Counted from the first letter of the stretch, positions 1-5,822 are shown. The stretch is 5,822 nucleotides of DNA from an uncultured Bacilli bacterium (GCA_944363865.1 CALVVN010000038.1:1-5822); one strand, 5' to 3'. Made by a program: numbers and translations. The notes: generated from the letters alone by a model not told the origin.

Positions 1-2148
1 TTTTACTTCAATTATAAAGTCAGCATCATCTATGTATTTTTCAAACTCAACTTCATGTCTACCAACATTTACTTTTACATCTTCTGCATATTTAGTGTTT
101 CTAAAACGTATTTTATAATCTCTTTTATCTGGTATTAATCCACTTTTTCCATCTATTGGTCTTATAATTAAGGTGTAGTTATTTTCGCGATAGTTATAAT
201 CAATGTTAGTAATTATGTAATATCCTTCTTCATATAAATCGCTCACACCATCGTCTTCATATAGCCTATATGCATTACTTCTTCCAGGGAATACTTGAAT
301 TTCTAGTTTTCTAGGTGGTCTTGAATCATTTAAATGATCTGGGTCTAATATTGCCATAGGAATTATTGATCCGCTTTTAGCAAATACAGGATAGTCTTCA
401 TCTTTAAAAAATGTTACATATCTTTTTCCGCCAGGAAACTTTTTTCCTGTTTTAAAGTCATACCACATACCATTTGGTAAAAATAATCTGTGTACAACTC
501 TTTTCATAACAGAATCTTTTGGTTCTGTTATCGGCGAAACAAATAATTCCGAACCAAAGAAGTATTCATTTTTATATATTGGTTCATCATATAATTCTGG
601 ATATTTGTAATATAATGGTTGAATTAATGGCGAACCAGTTTTACTATATTTGTATGCTTCTGTATATAAGTATGGTATTAATCTATACCTTACATTCATG
701 TAGTCTTTAACAATTTTTTGTGTTTTAACGTCCCATTTCCATGGTTCTCTTTTGTAATATCTTCCAATATCAGAGGCAAACCTAAATATTGGACTATAAG
801 TACCTAATTGTACATATCTTGCATATAATTCTTCATCTTCTGTTCCGTTTTTATATCCACCTATGTCATGACTCCACCACGATACGCCAATATTTGAAGC
901 TGTAGAATTAAAATGTGGCAATAATTTTAGTGTTTTCCAACTTACTAATGTGTCTCCTGAATATAACACTGGATATCTATGGGCAGCGATACCTGGATTT
1001 CTTGATAATATTAATGCTCTTCTAGATGTGTTATATTTTGTGTGCATAAATGAATAGTGGTTTATCATAAATAAACTTGTTTTGTCTTTTGTCTCTTCAT
1101 CTAGCCATAATAAATCTACACCTAGTTCATTTAACGGCAGTATTAATTTATCAAAATATAGTTTTACTAGTTTGTCATTATACACATTTATTGGTATTAT
1201 TTCATTTTTTGTAAGATTTAATTCTTTTGCTATTTCTAAATACTTGCTTTCTCTAGGATTTATTCCATCTTTTGTATTTATGTTTACACCAGCAAATATA
1301 TTTTCTCTATGTAATCTTTCCATTAAGTCTTTTGGTTTTGGTATTAACTCGTCATCAAATGTAAATGCTGTATTTATTGCATTTCCTTTTTCATCTTTAG
1401 TTTTATGCCAGTGTGGTCCTAGTATCACTGATGATATTGGCATGTTATTTTTACTGAACTTCTGTACTAAATCTAATATGTCTTGTGTTTTATATATATC
1501 ATTTTTATTCCACCATATACCTAAAGCATATCTTGGTATTAATGTAGGATACCCTGTTAATTCAAAATAACTTTGCAACGCTAATCCAAAATCTTTTCTA
1601 TAAATAAATAAGTATATATCTAATCCATCAGATGGGTTTTTCTTCACTGATCCATCACTTATAAACACTGGTCTAGAACTATCGTCTATTGAGGCAAAAC
1701 CGTCTGTTGAATATAATCCTTTCGATAATTTTAAGTGTCCTTTTTCAGTGTCTAGACTATATGCTGTTCCTTTAAAGTTTCTCACTTCCGGATGATTCAC
1801 ATACCAAACCTTATCTGTGTTTATTAAACTAACTCTTAAGTTGGCGTCTGGCATTAATTTTGAAGAAATAAATGGTTTTTCTTTTGCATATTCTAAAACA
1901 AAGTAGTTGTTTGATATATTTAAAAACTTTTCATCTTGTTTTACATTAAATTTTGGAACTTTTTCAAACTTTCTATTTAATGCTAATAAAGTAGGATAAT
2001 CATTAAATTTTCCATTTTCGTTATATTCAAAACGAATTAGGACATCAGAAAGAATAGTAATTCTATACTTATTACCTTTGAATACGCACTCAGGGTTAGC
2101 TATTCCTTTTCTTATATCAATAAAGTATTTACTATTTTTTTCTTCCAT
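1..2148 (-). CDS. Glycoside hydrolase family 31 alpha-glycosidase, 3' end outside the window
   Basis: This is a retaining alpha-glycosidase (alpha-glucosidase/alpha-xylosidase superfamily). The frame is open from ATG at 2148 to the window edge (716 codons, no stop). AGAAGGGA lies five bases upstream of the ATG. Order: N-terminal beta-sandwich (about 1-200), catalytic barrel opening with YALGIWW (W212, W213), nucleophile motif GVDLLWLDEE (D350), HRYPVLYSGDT with conserved R391 and acid/base D399, then WWSHDIGGY (H427, D428). The C-terminal beta domains include LPNGMW (557-562) and YEDDG (630-634). Family members are usually 650-800 residues, so little is missing. There is no signal peptide or membrane segment, so I infer a cytoplasmic enzyme. 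It follows the transporter gene by 46 bases, suggesting import then hydrolysis. The barrel motif usually read as LDMDWH is LGPHWH here (243-248), so substrate specificity is open. Family is secure; substrate is not. Confidence 0.93.
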   Translation of the reverse strand, partial: MEEKNSKYFIDIRKGIANPECVFKGNKYRITILSDVLIRFEYNENGKFNDYPTLLALNRKFEKVPKFNVKQDEKFLNISNNYFVLEYAKEKPFISSKLMPDANLRVSLINTDKVWYVNHPEVRNFKGTAYSLDTEKGHLKLSKGLYSTDGFASIDDSSRPVFISDGSVKKNPSDGLDIYLFIYRKDFGLALQSYFELTGYPTLIPRYALGIWWNKNDIYKTQDILDLVQKFSKNNMPISSVILGPHWHKTKDEKGNAINTAFTFDDELIPKPKDLMERLHRENIFAGVNINTKDGINPRESKYLEIAKELNLTKNEIIPINVYNDKLVKLYFDKLILPLNELGVDLLWLDEETKDKTSLFMINHYSFMHTKYNTSRRALILSRNPGIAAHRYPVLYSGDTLVSWKTLKLLPHFNSTASNIGVSWWSHDIGGYKNGTEDEELYARYVQLGTYSPIFRFASDIGRYYKREPWKWDVKTQKIVKDYMNVRYRLIPYLYTEAYKYSKTGSPLIQPLYYKYPELYDEPIYKNEYFFGSELFVSPITEPKDSVMKRVVHRLFLPNGMWYDFKTGKKFPGGKRYVTFFKDEDYPVFAKSGSIIPMAILDPDHLNDSRPPRKLEIQVFPGRSNAYRLYEDDGVSDLYEEGYYIITNIDYNYRENNYTLIIRPIDGKSGLIPDKRDYKIRFRNTKYAEDVKVNVGRHEVEFEKYIDDADFIIEVK

Positions 2149-2153
2149 TTGTG

Positions 2154-2161
2154 TCCCTTCT
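2154..2161 (-). promoter_or_regulatory. Ribosome binding site of the GH31 gene
   Basis: AGAAGGGA on the minus strand lies five bases before ATG 2148. It is the strongest Shine-Dalgarno match near that end of the frame and fixes the start. Confidence 0.75.
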
Positions 2162-2172
2162 ATTCTTAATAT

Positions 2173-2201
2173 ATTTTATCATATAAAAAAAGAATTAACA
2201 A
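2173..2201 (-). promoter_or_regulatory. Candidate internal promoter for the GH31 gene
   Basis: On the minus strand TTGTTA (2201-2196) and TAAAAT (2178-2173) are separated by 17 bases, a sigma-A-like arrangement with 4/6 and 5/6 consensus matches. The -35 box overlaps the stop codon of the transporter gene. Transcription would begin near 2166 and give a leader of about 18 bases. The setting is very AT-rich, so chance matches are common. The placement in the only gap between the two genes favours it. Confidence 0.4.
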
Positions 2202-3319
2202 TTATTTTTGTATCCATTTTTTCCTTCCTCATATCCTATAAATGAATTTATTAATAGTGAAATGGTCCCAATATATAATATGGTTTTTAATTCTATGTCT
2301 AAAGTTATGTAAACTATTAGTATTATTGTTCTAAATAGGCTATAAATTAATTCAATAAATAGTATATATGAAATGTTATTATAATTTTTTTGGAAACTAT
2401 ACGTATTTCTTAAAATTATTGTATCTAATGCTGATTTGCTTATTCCTTCTATAAAAATTATTATGAGCATAATTGTGCTAGACTCTACATTTAATTTGAT
2501 TAGCAATGTTATAAATAAAAATATCAACATAGGTTTTAAATAACTTTTTTTGTTTTTATCCATGAGTTTTGATAATAAAAAAATATATATTATGCTTGAT
2601 ATACCTATTATGATGTTGGTAATTGCAATATATTTCAATTCGTCTTTTATGTTTATAAATATATATAGTGGGAATAGCGTTATTGTGAAAAACTTTAGTT
2701 GTTCAAAGAATAGAAACATATAGTTTTTTACCGGAAAGTTTTTGATTATTTTTTTTAATTCAATTTTATTATTTTCTTCTTTTAGTTTTATTTTGAAAAG
2801 TGGTATTATACTTATTAATGAAAGTATTAGTATTATTATTGATAATGTGAAATATCCAAACTTTTCTAAGATTAAAGCCCCTATGTAACTAGCGGGTAGT
2901 GAGCCAAGTATTCCAAATATCATGTACAAACTTACATTGTCTGTTGTCTTTTTTTCTTTTATTATTGATATACCATAAATATGTCTTCCTAGCCAATAAG
3001 TTGTTAAATATATTCCATTTAGTATGCCAAATATTATTAATTCTTCTATTGATTTAGATAGGTAGTTAATATATATATAAGTGATACTAAACATCATTGA
3101 ACTTACTATCATCAGTTTTCTGAATGTTATTTTTTTACCTAGATGCGCACTTGGAATATTACATATAAGAATTGTGCTAAATTGTACTAAGTAAAAAATT
3201 AAAATGTATTTTAAGTTAAAACCAATTTTAAAAAGAAGTAATGGTATAAATACTTCTATTAGTAATTTTGTAAAACTTGTAATTGTTACAAATATATTAT
3301 ATTTTTTTAAATTAGTCAT
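2195..3319 (-). CDS. Major-facilitator-type 12-segment membrane transporter, substrate unknown
   Basis: A 374-residue, very hydrophobic Ile/Leu/Phe-rich integral membrane protein. By eye there are about twelve membrane segments in two halves of six, separated by a charged cytoplasmic loop (about 172-202, rich in Lys/Glu). Short basic loops follow the second and eighth segments (SAHLGKKITFRK near 57-68; KLMDKNKKS in the second half), where MFS proteins carry motif A. The size (370-420 aa) fits the family. ATG 3319 is preferred: it lies seven bases after the upstream stop. A longer frame begins at TTG 3355, overlaps the previous gene and has no ribosome site. The site before ATG 3319 (AAAGAAG) is weak and distant, so translation may be coupled to the upstream gene. 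Placement before a cytoplasmic GH31 suggests sugar or glycoside uptake, but that is inference; export is not excluded. Confidence 0.8.
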   Translation of the reverse strand: MTNLKKYNIFVTITSFTKLLIEVFIPLLLFKIGFNLKYILIFYLVQFSTILICNIPSAHLGKKITFRKLMIVSSMMFSITYIYINYLSKSIEELIIFGILNGIYLTTYWLGRHIYGISIIKEKKTTDNVSLYMIFGILGSLPASYIGALILEKFGYFTLSIIILILSLISIIPLFKIKLKEENNKIELKKIIKNFPVKNYMFLFFEQLKFFTITLFPLYIFINIKDELKYIAITNIIIGISSIIYIFLLSKLMDKNKKSYLKPMLIFLFITLLIKLNVESSTIMLIIIFIEGISKSALDTIILRNTYSFQKNYNNISYILFIELIYSLFRTIILIVYITLDIELKTILYIGTISLLINSFIGYEEGKNGYKNNC

Positions 3320-3326
3320 ATTTTTA

Positions 3327-3779
3327 TTATGCTTCTTTTGATACTTGGTATTCAAAATCTATTTGTGATTTTAGATTTATTAATTCTTTTTCTATAGTTA
3401 ATACTTTTATTTTTTCTATTGCGACTCCTTTTTGTGAGACGTATATTGATTCTTCTGTAAAACCTTTTTCGTTTAACAAATCTGTATATTCTTCTATAAA
3501 GTTATTATATATTTTATTTATTGTACTACCTTTAACTACAAATTCTTGGTCTATGCTTTTGTAATTTATTGGTTTTATACTCAATATCGTTATTTCATCG
3601 TTGTTAAATAAAGTGGGGATTTTTTCACTATTTAAATTATTGAAAGAAAGTGTGTATATGTTTTGACTATATAAACTTTGCTGCTGATAACTTACGGTCA
3701 TTATGTCTTCATGTTTATTTATGTTTATGATAAATATAGATAAAATAAAATAAGTTAAAATAAATAGTGCTCGTTTCAC
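3327..3779 (-). CDS. Small secreted or membrane-anchored protein, unknown family
   Basis: I do not recognise this 150-residue protein. Residues 1-3 are basic (MKR), residues 4-21 form one hydrophobic stretch (ALFILTYFILSIFIININ), and the rest is hydrophilic with no second membrane segment. That is a signal peptide or N-terminal anchor with an extracellular domain. There is no cysteine, so it is not a lipoprotein. The C-terminal half is Lys/Glu-rich, probably helical (about 88-105 and 118-140). The start is GTG 3779, with AGGTGA four bases upstream. The stop lies seven bases before the transporter ATG, so the two are very likely cotranscribed. A 17-base inverted repeat brackets the start. It could be a binding or regulatory partner of the transporter, but nothing in the sequence shows this. 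Confidence 0.7.
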   Translation of the reverse strand: MKRALFILTYFILSIFIININKHEDIMTVSYQQQSLYSQNIYTLSFNNLNSEKIPTLFNNDEITILSIKPINYKSIDQEFVVKGSTINKIYNNFIEEYTDLLNEKGFTEESIYVSQKGVAIEKIKVLTIEKELINLKSQIDFEYQVSKEA

Positions 3780-3814
3780 TTTATCACCTATTTTTAGTTT
3801 TAACTTATTTTATT
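3744..3814 (-). repeat. 17-base perfect inverted repeat around the start of the small secreted protein gene
   Basis: The arms are 3744-3760 and 3798-3814, exact reverse complements (plus-strand left arm AATAAAATAAGTTAAAA). The 37-base space between them contains the AGGTGA ribosome site and the GTG start. In the minus-strand RNA the two arms could pair and hold the start region in the loop. In DNA it could be a split operator. The arms are nearly all A/T (one G:C pair), so the RNA stem would be weak. Confidence 0.55.
3784..3789 (-). promoter_or_regulatory. Ribosome binding site deciding the GTG start at 3779
   Basis: AGGTGA on the minus strand lies four bases before GTG 3779. It supports use of this non-ATG start. 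The first ATG in the frame would remove the hydrophobic N-terminus. Confidence 0.7.
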
Positions 3815-3953
3815 GTTTTTTGTTGGTAGTTATTGGTAAAAAATAATTTGTTGTACATATCAATAATTTTGATTCATTTTTTAATTACAACATTTTTAGT
3901 TTTGTCGTTATTACAAAATATTTTTGGTTTTTAAATTTGATGCTAGAGTTTTA

Positions 3954-3982
3954 TTTATACTAGATTTTCTAATTGTTGTTTA
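3954..3982 (-). promoter_or_regulatory. Candidate promoter of the secreted-protein/transporter/GH31 cluster
   Basis: On the minus strand TAAACA (3982-3977) and TATAAA (3959-3954) are separated by 17 bases. They match the sigma-A consensus at 4/6 and 5/6. The predicted start near 3947 leaves a leader of about 165 bases. AT-rich sequence gives many such matches, so this is only the best candidate seen. Confidence 0.3.
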
Positions 3983-3994
3983 GCGAAAAATAAT

Positions 3995-4050
3995 GAAGCC
4001 TTACGCTTCTTCAGGGGGTGGTTCTTCTGGACTCCACTTAGTGGCATTTC
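3995..4050. other. GC-rich island, candidate attachment core of the integrative element
   Basis: 29 of 56 bases are G/C, against roughly a quarter in the flanks. It lies between the resident sugar cluster and the integrase gene, 170 bases past the integrase stop, where an att core is expected. It contains a small hairpin (GAAGC-loop-GCTTC, 3995-4009) and the 11-base palindrome CCACTTAGTGG (4034-4044). Read on the minus strand, one frame gives NATKWSPEEPPPEEA then TAA, with another stop just upstream. This could be the duplicated 3' tail of a host gene left by integration. No tRNA or tmRNA end is recognisable. Placement is inference; the second copy would lie outside the window. Confidence 0.4.
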
Positions 4051-4081
4051 CTTTTATTTATAAGGATTCGAAAAAATCTAG

Positions 4082-4149
4082 ATGTCGACTAAAATCATCA
4101 AATGTCACACAAATTCACTTATTTAGTCGACTAAAATGTCGACTAAAAC
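4082..4149. repeat. Three GTCGACTAAAA repeats, probable arm-type integrase sites
   Basis: GTCGACTAAAA occurs at 4084-4094, 4126-4136 and 4138-4148, all in the same orientation. The last two are in tandem at a 12-base period. The middle copy extends into the 14-base palindrome TTTAGTCGACTAAA (4122-4135). Three GTCGAC within 70 bases of such AT-rich DNA is far from random. They lie between the integrase stop and the GC-rich island. Tyrosine integrases with an N-terminal arm-binding domain, as here, bind short direct repeats near the element end. A repressor or excisionase operator is the alternative. Confidence 0.6.
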
Positions 4150-4193
4150 ATCTTTCAGATAATAACCAAATTATTGTTAAAATTTCTATATAC

Positions 4194-4202
4194 ATTATAA
4201 CA
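4194..4202 (-). promoter_or_regulatory. Extended -10 promoter pointing out of the element
   Basis: TGTTATAAT on the minus strand is a perfect extended -10 element (TGN then TATAAT). It lies just after the T-tract of the integrase terminator. No good -35 is seen 16-18 bases upstream, which extended -10 promoters can tolerate. Transcription would start near 4187 and run left through the repeats and the GC-rich island toward the sugar cluster. Confidence 0.4.
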
Positions 4203-4232
4203 AAAAAAGAACAATAAATCTACATATTGTTC
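4202..4232 (-). terminator. Rho-independent terminator of the integrase gene
   Basis: On the minus strand GAACAATA (4232-4225) pairs with TATTGTTC (4216-4209) across an 8-base loop, followed directly by seven T (4208-4202). The loop includes the integrase stop codon TAG. The stem has only two G:C pairs, but the geometry and T-tract are right for an AT-rich genome. Confidence 0.6.
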
Positions 4233-5338
4233 AAACGATTTATCATTCCAACTATATCATCTAACTTACCTTTAAACATATGAGAATAAGTATTTAATGT
4301 TTCATCAATCTTTGCATGTCCTAAATAGTTGGCAACCATTGTTACATTTGCTCCATTATTGATAAGTAGAGAGGCACAACTATGTCTAAAATCATGAATT
4401 CTTATTTCTTTAACTCCAGCTAACTTACAATTTTTATTCTTTCTATCTCTTAAAACAGATTTTCCCAAAGGTTCATATGCTCCAAACACAAACCAATTGT
4501 TATTGAATCCATAATAATTATCTTGCATTTCTTTTAGCTTGATCAAATCATTAACAAGTATATCAGGCATAGGTATAGTCCGATAACTACTCTTTGTCTT
4601 AGGAGTTGTTACTGCAAACTTCTTACCATCCAAATTAACAGTAACATTCTTATTGACTGATAACTCTTTATTATCTAAATCTAAATCATACCAAGTAAGT
4701 CCTCTCAATTCACCAGAACGCAAACCACAATAATATAACGCTTCATATGCTGCTTTAAAACGAAGATCAGTTTCAACAGCGATAAATTTATCAAATTCTT
4801 CCTTTGTCCAAAACTCCATTTCTTTTGGCATTTCATTAGGATTATTAAAATTACTCATCTTATTATATAAATCAGTAAAGTTGTAATTATACCATTTAGA
4901 ACCATAATGAAGAATACTCTTAAGATACTTATATAAATCATTCTTAGTTGTAGTCTCCATATCAGATTCATTGATTTTTCTCTTCCATTCCTTAAAATGC
5001 TCTATATTTAAATCTTTTAACTTAATATTATCAAACATTTCTAGATGTTGTCGTCTTTTTATATAATTACGTAATGTAGTATCTTTTACTGGTTCTTCAT
5101 ACCTTTTATATTCAAAATGTTTATCACACAATTCTTTAAAAGTCATATCATTAACTACAACGCTAACATCTAAAGAATTAAGAAATTCTCTTTCGGCTTT
5201 TTGTGCTTCTTTTTTGGTATGAAATTTCTTAGAACCTTTATATTTAGTTCCTCCAAAATTATCCTTATACCTTACTTCATATATCCATTTACGACCATCT
5301 TTAGTCCAATCTTTTTCATTAACCTGTCTAACAGCCAT
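4220..5338 (-). CDS. int: Tyrosine recombinase, integrase of a mobile element
   Basis: A 372-residue site-specific recombinase that cuts and rejoins DNA through a phosphotyrosine link to insert or excise the element. Three domains are visible. An N-terminal arm-binding domain of the AP2-like/three-stranded-sheet kind covers about 1-58 (KWIYEVRYKDNFGGTKYKGS). A helical core-binding domain covers about 63-165. The catalytic domain covers about 175-372. All catalytic residues are present: R207 (CGLRSGEL), K247 in the beta-hairpin (TPKTKSSYR), H315 and R318 (IHDFRHS), H341 (YLGHA) and nucleophile Y351 (LNTYSHMF). Length matches Tn916/phage-type integrases (360-410). ATG 5338 has AGGTGGTGA four bases upstream, overlapping the TAG of the excisionase-like gene, so the pair is cotranscribed and probably coupled. 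The gene ends facing the candidate att region. It looks intact and active. Confidence 0.95.
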   Translation of the reverse strand: MAVRQVNEKDWTKDGRKWIYEVRYKDNFGGTKYKGSKKFHTKKEAQKAEREFLNSLDVSVVVNDMTFKELCDKHFEYKRYEEPVKDTTLRNYIKRRQHLEMFDNIKLKDLNIEHFKEWKRKINESDMETTTKNDLYKYLKSILHYGSKWYNYNFTDLYNKMSNFNNPNEMPKEMEFWTKEEFDKFIAVETDLRFKAAYEALYYCGLRSGELRGLTWYDLDLDNKELSVNKNVTVNLDGKKFAVTTPKTKSSYRTIPMPDILVNDLIKLKEMQDNYYGFNNNWFVFGAYEPLGKSVLRDRKNKNCKLAGVKEIRIHDFRHSCASLLINNGANVTMVANYLGHAKIDETLNTYSHMFKGKLDDIVGMINRLNNM

Positions 5339-5342
5339 TTCT

Positions 5343-5351
5343 TCACCACCT
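5343..5351 (-). promoter_or_regulatory. Ribosome binding site of the integrase gene
   Basis: AGGTGGTGA on the minus strand lies four bases before ATG 5338 and overlaps the TAG stop (5352-5350) of the upstream gene. This supports translational coupling of the two. Confidence 0.7.
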
Positions 5352-5718
5352 AAACAAACCTTTCTGCCATTGTAAAGATATACTCTACATCCATTCCCAA
5401 ATAATCAAGAACTAACTTTGTAGGAACACATTTATAAATTCCTGTAGGAAGTTTCTTTCCACTTGCTACAATTTGTTCTTCAATTTCATTTCTAATATTA
5501 GTAGCACTATGTTTACCACATTGAGCTAACTTCATAATATCATCCACATTAAGCCATACCTTTGATATTATTTTCTTCATTTCTACGAAACTTAAACTTT
5601 CTTCGTCGGTTATACTTTCCGTCTTTCTAATTTCTAATGGAACAATATCCATATATTCCTCATTCCTTTCTTTAAAACTATTTTCATCTACTTCTATAAT
5701 TTCTAATGATAGATCCAT
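5350..5718 (-). CDS. Excisionase-like small DNA-binding protein (DUF3173/HTH type)
   Basis: A 122-residue protein. Residues 54-108 look like the small winged-helix domain found beside tyrosine integrases in Gram-positive elements. A helix-turn-helix start (WLNVDDIMKLAQCGKHSATNI, W55 to I75) is followed by a charged helix and then a PTG-turn-VPTKLVLDYLGM strand and helix (91-109). I infer a DUF3173-like excisionase or recombination directionality factor that binds near the att arms and favours excision. Residues 1-47 are an acidic, low-complexity extension that such proteins usually lack. ATG 5718 has AAAGGTGA four bases upstream. A second ATG at 5652 (residue 23) also has a good site (GAGG, five bases upstream), so a 100-residue form is possible. 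The gene ends 11 bases before the integrase start. Family assignment rests on motif memory and context, not a search. Confidence 0.7.
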   Translation of the reverse strand: MDLSLEIIEVDENSFKERNEEYMDIVPLEIRKTESITDEESLSFVEMKKIISKVWLNVDDIMKLAQCGKHSATNIRNEIEEQIVASGKKLPTGIYKCVPTKLVLDYLGMDVEYIFTMAERFV

Positions 5719-5722
5719 AATT

Positions 5723-5730
5723 TCACCTTT
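5723..5730 (-). promoter_or_regulatory. Ribosome binding site of the excisionase-like gene
   Basis: AAAGGTGA on the minus strand lies four bases before ATG 5718. It supports the full-length start. Confidence 0.65.
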
Positions 5731-5775
5731 CCTTTATTAATATTTGTTATAACTTAGCAACCTTATTGGATTATC

Positions 5776-5795
5776 TTTAGCGTTAACCAGCTAAA
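5776..5795. repeat. Inverted repeat upstream of the int/xis pair, possible operator
   Basis: TTTAGC (5776-5781) and GCTAAA (5790-5795) flank an 8-base spacer that contains the palindrome GTTAAC. A further TTAGC copy lies at 5754-5758. The position, about 60-75 bases before the excisionase-like start, suits an operator or excisionase site. No convincing -35/-10 pair is seen in 5719-5822, so the promoter may be further right. Confidence 0.35.
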
Positions 5796-5822
5796 ACTAG
5801 TTACTTCTTTACATATATCACT

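Larger units (their letters stand above)
3780..3994. other. AT-rich leader region with no gene
   Basis: About 215 bases with no supported frame on either strand. On the minus strand this is the leader of the sugar cluster. It holds the ribosome site and one arm of the inverted repeat, and two TTGGTA copies exactly one helical turn apart (3823-3828, 3833-3838). It also has a small TTTTGT/ACAAAA inverted repeat (3900-3905, 3913-3918) and a candidate promoter near 3954-3982. I see no recognisable riboswitch, T-box or catabolite-repression site. Confidence 0.5.

Noticed and set aside
519..710. Plus-strand open frame of 63 codons
   Set aside because: It is antisense to the GH31 gene, with no ribosome site and no recognisable protein.
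1082..1570. Plus-strand open frame of 162 codons
   Set aside because: It is antisense to the catalytic barrel of the GH31 gene, starts at TTG without a ribosome site, and its Ser/Phe-rich product is the expected shadow of the real minus-strand frame.
3960..4058. Minus-strand frame from ATG 4046 through the GC-rich island (about 30 codons)
   Set aside because: The AGGA lies directly against the ATG, too close for initiation, and the basic product resembles nothing known.
4061..4081. TTCGAATCC on the minus strand as a tRNA T-arm remnant
   Set aside because: The bases either side of the loop do not form a T-stem and no acceptor stem or CCA end follows.
3960..4081. CTAGATTTT / AAAATCTAG 9-base inverted ends around a 122-base segment, as a miniature transposon
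   Set aside because: A 9-base AT-rich inverted match at this distance can occur by chance, and there is no target-site duplication next to it.
3993..4217. Plus-strand open frame of 74 codons across the GC-rich island and repeats
   Set aside because: There is no ribosome site before the ATG, the product has no coherent character, and the frame crosses the repeat array and reaches into the integrase terminator. It is most likely chance.
2581..4500. Reversal of G/C strand bias between the transporter region and the integrase gene as a mark of transfer
   Set aside because: A hand count shows G over C on the plus strand at 2581-2820 and C over G at 4381-4500. The GH31 gene behaves like the integrase gene, so the transporter is the outlier, probably because of its hydrophobic composition.
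5763..5822. Minus-strand frame open from the right edge to TAA at 5765-5763 (19 codons)
   Set aside because: It could be the end of an upstream gene, but 19 open codons is within chance and the region overlaps the putative operator repeat.

Overview
The window is AT-rich throughout (roughly 27% GC by eye). Its genes use the standard code: every tryptophan is TGG and no TGA interrupts a reading frame. They have Shine-Dalgarno sites of the AAGGGA/AGGTGA type. This fits a low-GC Gram-positive bacterium (Bacillota/Bacilli, possibly a gut lineage) and argues against UGA=Trp mycoplasmas. The species cannot be fixed from the sequence. All five supported genes lie on the minus strand, so transcription runs from right to left.

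Left part (1-3779) looks like resident chromosome carrying a small carbohydrate cluster. In transcription order it holds a short protein with an N-terminal membrane anchor or signal (150 aa, unknown family), a 12-segment transporter of major-facilitator type, and a family 31 glycoside hydrolase. The hydrolase gene runs off the left edge (716 codons visible, no stop). It lacks a signal peptide, so it is probably a cytoplasmic alpha-glycosidase acting on a sugar brought in by a transporter. A sigma-A-like promoter between the transporter and the hydrolase may give the enzyme its own transcript.

Middle (3780-4219) is a 440-base non-coding junction. It holds a long AT-rich leader for the sugar cluster, then a GC-rich island (29 of 56 bases G/C at 3995-4050) that is the best candidate for an attachment core. 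Next come three copies of GTCGACTAAAA that look like arm-type integrase sites, then an outward-facing extended -10 promoter and the terminator of the integrase gene.

Right part (4220-5822) is the end of an integrative element: a complete tyrosine recombinase with all six catalytic residues, preceded 11 bases upstream by a small excisionase-like DNA-binding protein. The two form an int/xis pair. The element continues beyond the right edge, so its cargo and type (prophage, ICE, genomic island) cannot be seen. I see no clearly new defence or mobile system. The most interesting points are the GH31 enzyme with a changed substrate-pocket motif, the organised att/arm region, the outward promoter aimed at the sugar cluster, and a 17-base inverted repeat bracketing the start of the small secreted protein.
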